The notes beneath the pieces are model-generated. The model was given only the letters and a program-made list of their open reading frames with translations, searched no databases and was not told the origin of the DNA. Positions 24,852-29,436 of a stretch of DNA of 29,436 nt are shown in pieces; positions within the stretch are counted from its first letter, which is position 1; each line of letters begins with the position of its first letter. The translations under genes were made by a program, and so were the position numbers. Source of the stretch: Bacteroidales bacterium UBA6192. GTDB lineage: Bacteria; Bacteroidota; Bacteroidia; Bacteroidales; F082. The stretch covers positions 1 to 29,436 of the forward strand of contig DITE01000090.1 of the NCBI GenBank assembly GCA_002422725.1, written 5' to 3'.

Positions 24852-25501
24852 CCATTCATAATGTATTCGCTGGATACCTCAAAGATCAGCCCATACTGGA
24901 AGCAGTGAGCATTAGCCTTGTTGATGGGGATCGGTTGTCGGTGACAGGAGAAAACGGGGCCGGCAAGACTACTTTTGTACGCGCGCTGGCAGGCGAAAAA
25001 ACATGGGTAAAAGGCTCTGTCATCTTCCAGGGAGAAGAAGTTACCGGCTTTGACAGCTGGAGACGCATCAGGGCAGGAATGGGTTTTTACATGCAGGGCG
25101 GAGAGGTTTTCGGGCGTTTGTCGGGACCCGAGAACATGAAAATTGCCTTATCGGGCCTGGACTTGAAAGAAGCCCGGCAGATGCAGGATTGGCTTCATGC
25201 GCATATTCCCATCATGGGTTTGAACACATTTCAAGGCAAAGCCGGGAATTTCAGCGGAGGCGAGCGGGCTCAGCTGGCACTGGGCATGACTCTGGCCGGC
25301 AAACCAAGCTTGCTTGTGCTGGACGAACCTTCGGCAGGGCTTTCGGGCGCCAATCTTGATGCTGCCAAAGCTGGCATTCGTTCCTATATGGACGAATTTG
25401 GCAAGGTGCTGATCCTGGTGGAACAAAACCACAGCCTGATCAGGGAACTGTGCAACCGGCATGTGGTGGTAAGGAAAAAAAGGCTGGAGGAACTGTACTG
25501 A
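24845..25501 (+). CDS. livF: ABC transporter ATPase (LivF type)
   Basis: A 218-residue ATPase, slightly shorter than typical LivF. Walker A GENGAGKTT (35-43), Q-loop in YMQGGEVFG, normal signature FSGGE (136-140), Walker B LLVLDEPSAGLSG (156-168) and the LivF-type VEQNHS in place of the switch histidine. It pairs with the LivG-type subunit, giving one canonical and one degenerate signature in the dimer. Last gene of the operon; no periplasmic substrate-binding protein gene follows in the window. The accessory region begins about 30 bp later. Confidence 0.92.
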   Translation: MLTIHNVFAGYLKDQPILEAVSISLVDGDRLSVTGENGAGKTTFVRALAGEKTWVKGSVIFQGEEVTGFDSWRRIRAGMGFYMQGGEVFGRLSGPENMKIALSGLDLKEARQMQDWLHAHIPIMGLNTFQGKAGNFSGGERAQLALGMTLAGKPSLLVLDEPSAGLSGANLDAAKAGIRSYMDEFGKVLILVEQNHSLIRELCNRHVVVRKKRLEELY

Positions 25502-25531
25502 AGTTTCTGTTGCTGGTAGGAAGTTTGGGGA

Positions 25532-25659
25532 GTAACGTACGGAAATATATACAGTTGGGGATTGCGGGTTGCTTTCCTGTCGAACCCCGATGCCGCTGTG
25601 GCGGGCTGCGAACTTTGTTGTCCGCACGGAAACCCCAATTGATATATAGTTTTTGTTAT
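25532..25659. repeat. 128-bp imperfect palindrome after the DUF6933 gene (attC-like)
   Basis: Bounded by GTAAC (25532-25536) and GTTAT (25655-25659, overlapping the stop codon). Nested arms: ATATATACAGTTGGGG (25545-25560) with CCCCAATTGATATATA (25633-25648), TTTCC with GGAAA, and CCGC/GCGG in the centre. Long imperfect palindromes with unpaired bases and such end motifs resemble integron attC sites. No known repeat is assigned. Confidence 0.5.
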
Positions 25660-26192
25660 GCGCTGGTTTTTATTATCTCTCTTAAATTTTCAATTGGTCT
25701 TGACCAAGTTTTTTTAATGTCGGTGTATTTACCTGTTAGTGTCCTGTTAATTATCCCATTTTCATATACTACGTCCATCTCATTTAAATGTTCATATTTA
25801 ACGAAACAATGAACTTTAAACATGTCAACAAAATCGTTGATTCTACCGATTATCTTTTTATTATTGTTTGTCTTGAAAAAGCTAATTTTCACTCCGTCTG
25901 TGAGGTAAACTGCTTTATCGATGAAGTCCACAAACCCGTCTTGAATCAATTGCTCTTTAAGCCTCATCATGAAAATCTCATCGATGTTTTTTAAATCTTT
26001 TTTTACAATGTCGGCAATGAAAACAGAATAATAAGTCAGGATATTGACAAACACCATACACTTTCGTTTATCCACAAAAAACAGATGAGCATTCCAATCC
26101 GACATTTTTATGTTATTAAAATCGTCAGGCAACGTTTCATCAACATTATCAATGAATTCCTTTAGTTTTTTTGTGCAATATACTCTTGCCAT
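25656..26192 (-). CDS. DUF6933 family protein
   Basis: A 178-residue cytoplasmic protein matching the DUF6933 pattern: a start like ARVYCTKKLKEFID, then DWNAHLFFVDKRKCMVFVNILTYYS (the W-A-hydrophobic-DRRK-hydrophobic-N-T core), VKKDLKNIDEIF and a helical C-terminus. No catalytic residues are evident and function is unknown. The base composition is much more AT-rich than the livF gene upstream. It is on the minus strand, with a large palindrome straight after its stop and a smaller one (26236-26287) before its start: the layout of a mobile gene cassette. Confidence 0.78.
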   Translation of the reverse strand: MARVYCTKKLKEFIDNVDETLPDDFNNIKMSDWNAHLFFVDKRKCMVFVNILTYYSVFIADIVKKDLKNIDEIFMMRLKEQLIQDGFVDFIDKAVYLTDGVKISFFKTNNNKKIIGRINDFVDMFKVHCFVKYEHLNEMDVVYENGIINRTLTGKYTDIKKTWSRPIENLREIIKTSA

Positions 26193-26451
26193 TTGGATTC
26201 TCTATCAATTTTGTACTGTCCCACTAAACTTGCGCATAACGTCAGTTCGTCAAAAAACCTCCTATATTTCCCATTTAAGTGCGTTATTATCCCGATAAAA
26301 TTAGCAAATACTTCCATTGTAAGCAGCGCATTTTTTCAAGCAAATTTTGCGGGGGTTATAAAATGCCGTTTTCTTTTAATTTTTCAAAGAACGTTGTGCA
26401 ACTTCTCTCGCTAATTTACCAACCAATCACACTAAAATCCTTCCAATTTCC
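26193..26451. other. Geneless AT-rich gap in the accessory region
   Basis: About 260 bp with no plausible gene. It holds the 52-bp palindrome at 26236-26287 and short inverted motifs such as GTTGTGCAAC near 26394. Either the remains of a decayed cassette or plain spacer. Confidence 0.4.
26236..26287. repeat. 52-bp imperfect palindrome (ATAACG...CGTTAT)
   Basis: ATAACG (26236-26241) pairs with CGTTAT (26282-26287); after one bulged T, CA pairs with TG, then a G-G mismatch, then TT pairs with AA. Ten pairs with one bulge and one mismatch, like the terminal arm of an attC site with extrahelical bases. The centre is unstructured. Confidence 0.4.
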
Positions 26452-26552
26452 ATAACCAAAACTACTCCAAGGGGGGTTCGTTCAAACGGGAGTTCATGCT
26501 GGGTCGTTCCGACCACATGAGCTCCTGAATTATTGTGATCAATATTTGTTAT
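26452..26552. repeat. 101-bp attC-like palindrome containing hairpin repeat copy 1
   Basis: Outer arms ATAACcAAA (26452-26460) and TTTGTTAT (26545-26552) pair with one bulged C. Inside is the shared hairpin: GGAGTTCATG (26489-26498) with CATGAGCTCC (26516-26525), and an inner stem GGTCG/CGACC around a three-base loop. It overlaps the last codons of the lipoprotein gene to the right. The same hairpin recurs at 27371-27407. Confidence 0.6.
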
Positions 26553-27237
26553 ATAATCTGTAGTTTATCCCAAGTCCAAGGTTAAAATAACTGTATGGTA
26601 AACTCCGATTGGTATTCGTGAACTTATAAATCAAAGTCCCACCCAATTTCACGCTAAATTTCAGTCTTTGTCCACCAATTCTGATAAAGCCGACTGGTTC
26701 AAATAATACACTTTCATCATGGTAGGTTTTAAATGGCCCCGTCTCTGAAATATGGTTGTAATAATTTTTGTCAGTCAAATTTGAGTGCAAATATCCTGCC
26801 TTCATTCCAAATCCTATTTCAAAGTTTGACAATTCGTTTGCTATTTTTCCATAATTCAATTGTCCAAAATATAGTTGATAGTCACCAAGTAAATTTCCCG
26901 GATTTGCATTATTGTAAGCATTCCCATATCCATATCCAAATCCACCGTATAATTCTACTACCCTGCTGTTTCCCATGTTATTATAAAGTCCGGTTGCTGC
27001 CTGAAAATAGTATCTGTCATCTGAACCAATGCTTCCAAATCCCTGAATTGCTATCTTCTCAGTCAATCCATATGAAATGGTGGCGTGAGCTGATGGAATA
27101 ATTGATATTCCAGCATCTGCTCTTAAATCATTTTTCTTGTGAATCAAAGGGATATCGGTTGTTTGTGTATGATAAACAATACAACCTGACATCATCAGTG
27201 AAAGAAAAAGTCCAAAAGTTATTGCTTGAATTTTCAT
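26539..27237 (-). CDS. Outer-membrane-like lipoprotein, unknown function
   Basis: A 232-residue protein with a lipoprotein signal peptide (lipobox LMMSGC). The mature part alternates amphipathic strands rich in Gly, Tyr and Asn (ELYGGFGYGYGNAYNNANPG, FEIGFGMKAGYLHSN, KLGGTLIYKFTNTN, SYFNLGLGINYRLY) and ends in an aromatic-rich strand. It resembles small eight-stranded beta-barrel outer-membrane proteins; a barrel with a lipid anchor is plausible. No family recognised. AT-rich like its neighbours. A near -7 (AACATTTG) lies about 30 bp upstream. A hairpin repeat follows its stop by 13 bp. Confidence 0.75.
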   Translation of the reverse strand: MKIQAITFGLFLSLMMSGCIVYHTQTTDIPLIHKKNDLRADAGISIIPSAHATISYGLTEKIAIQGFGSIGSDDRYYFQAATGLYNNMGNSRVVELYGGFGYGYGNAYNNANPGNLLGDYQLYFGQLNYGKIANELSNFEIGFGMKAGYLHSNLTDKNYYNHISETGPFKTYHDESVLFEPVGFIRIGGQRLKFSVKLGGTLIYKFTNTNRSLPYSYFNLGLGINYRLYNKY

Positions 27238-27358
27238 GTATGCAGTTTTTTTACTATTCTGACAAATGTTTTCATAACTAATTGTATTCGTGCAATTTAC
27301 ACTTCATTTATTCTCAGATCATCTGTAGTCAGGGCAAATTTATTGATTTGTTTTGAAT

Positions 27359-27424
27359 ACGTTTGAACCGGGAGCTCATGCCGGGTTGGGTTGGCCACAT
27401 GAGCTCCTGATAATTGGCAAACGT
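27359..27424. repeat. 66-bp nested palindrome containing hairpin repeat copy 2
   Basis: Outer arms ACGTTTG (27359-27365) and CAAACGT (27418-27424); inner arms GGAGCTCATG (27371-27380) and CATGAGCTCC (27398-27407), a perfect 10-bp stem; innermost GGTTG/TGGCC, which pairs only with G-T wobbles on the plus strand. Loop sizes are identical to copy 1 at 26489-26525. Overlaps CGTTAT (27422-27427) at the stop codon of the rhomboid gene. No T-tract, so not a terminator. Confidence 0.65.
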
Positions 27425-27426
27425 TA

Positions 27427-29082
27427 TTATTGTATTTTGCTTAATTCATCTATAATATTCTCAATCTCATTATTTATACTATTAATCTCATTGTCATATT
27501 TATTAGTCCCTTCAACTATGGCTTTTTGAATGGTTTTATAACTTTTTATTCTTAACTGACAATATTCTTTTAATCGTGCATTTCTAGAATATAAAGCGTC
27601 AGGCAAGTCGTATGTATCTAATTTTTCAATCAATTTTAAACTTTCTTCCCAGTTTTTAATCCCATTATTTTCTATCTCAAAAAGTATCTGTTCATCTGTC
27701 GAAGTTTGTGGTAATCGAAAAAGTCCAAGCGCTTTCTGTTCAAGCTTAACAAATACTTGCATGTTCTCATCATATTTACCGATATCACTTGTGATGTTTT
27801 TTACAATCACAAAAGAACCAATTGAAAAAACAACAGCTAAAATTCCAATTGATATTGGTTTTAAAATCTTATCTGGCTTAATCAAACTTGGATAGAATGA
27901 GTATCCGATAACTAATCCACTTAATAAACCGCCAATATGTGCTGCATTATCAATTCCTCCCTTTAAGCCATTGGCTAAATTGTAAAAAACAAAAACTCCG
28001 ATACTTATTAATAAAGATTTTCGAGCAGATTTTTCAATTAACCTGGTCGTTAGCAATGCTACAAATACTCCGTACATTCCGAAAATGGCTCCTGATGCTC
28101 CTGCACTAATTGTCAAATCATTCCAAAATATACTCGCTACACTACCTGAAATTCCAGCAATCAAATATGCACTTAGAAATCTTGCTCTTCCTAAGTATGG
28201 TTCAAGCAACAATCCTATGTACACAAGTGCGTACATATTCATTAATAAGTGAAATATACCAATATGAAGAAATGTACTCGTAAATAATCGCCACCATTCT
28301 CCTTCGATTGTCACTGGTCTAAAATTGGCACCCCATAAAAGCAGGCTTTCATTGGAAGGCATTAATAAATGAACACCTGATATTGCCATCGCAGCAAAAA
28401 CCAAAATATTCAGAATTGTAATTATCGGAGTAACATAATATCCTTCTGTCGGAGCAATTAGAGAAAATATTCCCGAGACTTTCTCTTTTTTGTTCAAAGG
28501 TGGTTTTATAATATCTTCCTCAGCACTAACAAAATCCTTAGATAACTCAGAGTATTTTTCTTCAATGTTTAGGTTATCAATATCCTCTCTTGTTTTTTTG
28601 AAGCTTGCAAAAAATGAATCTATGTTTTTTCTATTCTTCCCCCAATCTATAATTTGACTTCCAGTGCATTCACTTTTAACATTAATATTTCCAACTTCAA
28701 TTTTTATCTGAACTTCTTCACTCCATGAACTCATTGAAAATTTTGTGTAAGCAATAAATCCTGATTCGCTTAAATAGCCAACGTTCCAGTTTAACTTTTT
28801 TACAGCTTCAAATGCCAAAACAAATAATTGCTTTTTATTTAAGTCAGAAATTGGGAGATTATCAATCTGTTTCGGTGAAAATCCAAATGAGATTTTACTA
28901 TTCTTTTCTGTCTTTTGTTTTTCAGTCTCAGTTACAATTTTTGCTTTATCGATTTCAAAATGTTCGCATTCATCTTCAAAATCAGCTTTTTGATTTGTCA
29001 AGCTACAAATTATACCTAGTCTTGGGTCAAATTTCTGTTTTGTACATTTTTTACAGTACTCTAGTTGTTTTGTTCTATCCAT
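27427..29082 (-). CDS. Rhomboid family intramembrane serine protease with N-terminal Cys motif
   Basis: A 551-residue membrane protease. Residues 1-45 hold four cysteines (Cys10, 13, 26, 39; C-x2-C-x12-C-x12-C), a likely zinc site seen on several Bacteroidota membrane proteins. Residues 60-200 are a soluble cytoplasmic domain. The rhomboid core (about 215-400) has GEWWRLFTSTFLHIG, the HLLMN motif (His278, Asn282), catalytic Ser330 in SAGASGAIFG and His382 in AHIGG; both dyad residues are present, so it should be active. A helical tail (about 440-551) ends the protein. Strongly AT-rich. Followed by hairpin repeat copy 2. The long size is unusual if this is a gene cassette. Confidence 0.92.
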   Translation of the reverse strand: MDRTKQLEYCKKCTKQKFDPRLGIICSLTNQKADFEDECEHFEIDKAKIVTETEKQKTEKNSKISFGFSPKQIDNLPISDLNKKQLFVLAFEAVKKLNWNVGYLSESGFIAYTKFSMSSWSEEVQIKIEVGNINVKSECTGSQIIDWGKNRKNIDSFFASFKKTREDIDNLNIEEKYSELSKDFVSAEEDIIKPPLNKKEKVSGIFSLIAPTEGYYVTPIITILNILVFAAMAISGVHLLMPSNESLLLWGANFRPVTIEGEWWRLFTSTFLHIGIFHLLMNMYALVYIGLLLEPYLGRARFLSAYLIAGISGSVASIFWNDLTISAGASGAIFGMYGVFVALLTTRLIEKSARKSLLISIGVFVFYNLANGLKGGIDNAAHIGGLLSGLVIGYSFYPSLIKPDKILKPISIGILAVVFSIGSFVIVKNITSDIGKYDENMQVFVKLEQKALGLFRLPQTSTDEQILFEIENNGIKNWEESLKLIEKLDTYDLPDALYSRNARLKEYCQLRIKSYKTIQKAIVEGTNKYDNEINSINNEIENIIDELSKIQ

Positions 29083-29119
29083 TGATGTTAATGTTGTATA
29101 TAGTCGATTTAAATGTTTG

Positions 29120-29199
29120 TCAACTACTTGCTAAGTGCACCCCTATGGTACTTATTTCCACTATGGCTCCTGGAAGGGTACTCAGTAAATAGCAGTTGA
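29120..29199. repeat. Nested palindrome before the recombinase gene (possible att site)
   Basis: Three nested arm pairs: TCAACTACT (29120-29128) with AGCAGTTGA (29191-29199, one mismatch), GTAC (29148-29151) with GTAC (29178-29181), and TTCCA (29156-29160) with TGGAA (29171-29175). CTATGG is also repeated directly at 29143 and 29161. The position between the recombinase and the gene array is where an integron attI or recombinase core site would be. Confidence 0.45.
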
Positions 29200-29205
29200 A
29201 CTAAG

Positions 29206-29244
29206 CCGCCCCCTTGCGGAGGCGGCAATTTGATGGTAATTTTG
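29206..29244 (+). promoter_or_regulatory. Recombinase promoter (TTG-N20-TAATTTTG) with overlapping hairpin
   Basis: TTG at 29214-29216, a 20-bp spacer, then TAATTTTG at 29237-29244: a full match to the Bacteroidota promoter, the best in the window. A GC-rich inverted repeat, GCCGCC...GGCGGC, spans the -33 element from about 29205 to 29226 and might be a control site. Confidence 0.7.
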
Positions 29245-29270
29245 AGGTACCAAACTTAAAATCTACCATC

Positions 29271-29436
29271 ATGGAAAAGAAAAACCTATCCATTATTGGG
29301 TTGCTTGAGCGTGAATTACAGCTTCGCAACTACAGTCCCCGAACTGTTCACACCTATGTTGAACTCGTTAAAAGAACCGAGAACCACATAGGTATTCCCT
29401 TTGACAAAATTACAACAGATCAGTACAAAAACTACA
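29271..29436 (+). CDS. Tyrosine recombinase/integrase (3' truncated)
   Basis: The first 55 residues are visible; the gene runs off the right edge. The sequence LLERELQLRNYSPRTVHTYVELVKR, followed by the FDKITTDQYKNY helix, is the N-terminal SAM-like core-binding domain of tyrosine recombinases (XerC/D, IntI and related integrases). The catalytic domain is outside the window, so integron integrase, IS91-associated integrase and genomic-island integrase cannot be told apart. It has a strong promoter at 29214-29244 and reads away from the three minus-strand accessory genes, as an integron integrase would. Confidence 0.82.
   Translation, partial: MEKKNLSIIGLLERELQLRNYSPRTVHTYVELVKRTENHIGIPFDKITTDQYKNY

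Noticed and set aside
27371..27407. Hairpin repeat as a transcription terminator
   Set aside because: No T-tract on either side, and the pairing is poorer on the strand that would be the mRNA of the neighbouring gene.
27274..27427. ATAAC at 27274 as partner of CGTTAT at 27422 to make a 150-bp attC
   Set aside because: The nearer ACGTTTG/CAAACGT pair is longer and closes the hairpin better; the far ATAAC is expected by chance in AT-rich sequence.
29083..29270. Insertion-sequence terminal inverted repeat
   Set aside because: The palindromes here are local and nested; no matching end is seen elsewhere in the window. An IS91-type end cannot be excluded because the element runs off the edge.
25500..29436. 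CRISPR array
   Set aside because: Only two hairpin copies, nearly 900 bp apart with a gene between, no regular spacers and no cas genes.

Overview
The window comes from a Bacteroidota chromosome. Several things point there: a secreted alpha-amylase with a type IX secretion sorting domain; many promoters with the Bacteroidota -7 element TAnnTTTG and no strong Shine-Dalgarno sites; lipobox lipoproteins; and families such as DUF6132 and GT4/GH130 pairs. About 25.5 kb looks like ordinary chromosome. The last 4 kb is visibly AT-richer and looks accessory.

Layout, left to right. (1) 5'-truncated GH13 alpha-amylase. (2) Minus-strand operon OsmC > thioesterase > lipoprotein. (3) A small exported Lys/Asp/Cys protein with its own terminator, divergent from a histidine kinase/OmpR-type regulator operon; between them lie four TGTTAA direct repeats spaced 10-11 bp, a likely binding site for that regulator. 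(4) Two lipoproteins, the second Bor-like, ended by a strong terminator. (5) Two overlapping GT4 glycosyltransferases. (6) Membrane-anchored thioredoxin plus DUF6132, then CorA. (7) A GT4 glycosyltransferase with an alpha/alpha-barrel C-terminus, convergent with a GH130 enzyme that carries a C-terminal two-component receiver domain. (8) Exported isochorismatase-like hydrolase. (9) MutS2 and a YoaP-type acetyltransferase. (10) CutC. (11) Two small tandem paralogues with a conserved cysteine pair. (12) A LivHMGF-type ABC transporter operon with no substrate-binding protein.

The accessory region (about 25.5-29.4 kb) has three minus-strand genes: a DUF6933 protein, an outer-membrane-like lipoprotein and a rhomboid protease. 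Each is followed by an imperfect palindrome bounded by ATAAC/GTTAT-like motifs. Two palindromes share the same hairpin, and the differences between the copies keep G-T wobble pairing on one strand only. At the far right a tyrosine recombinase starts, reading away from these genes, behind another nested palindrome. This is the geometry of an integron (integrase, att site, cassettes in opposite orientation) and is the best candidate for an undescribed system here. Only the first 55 residues of the recombinase are visible, so its class is unproven.

The second notable item is the GH130-receiver fusion beside its glycosyltransferase. It suggests an intracellular beta-mannoside synthesis/phosphorolysis cycle under phosphorelay control.
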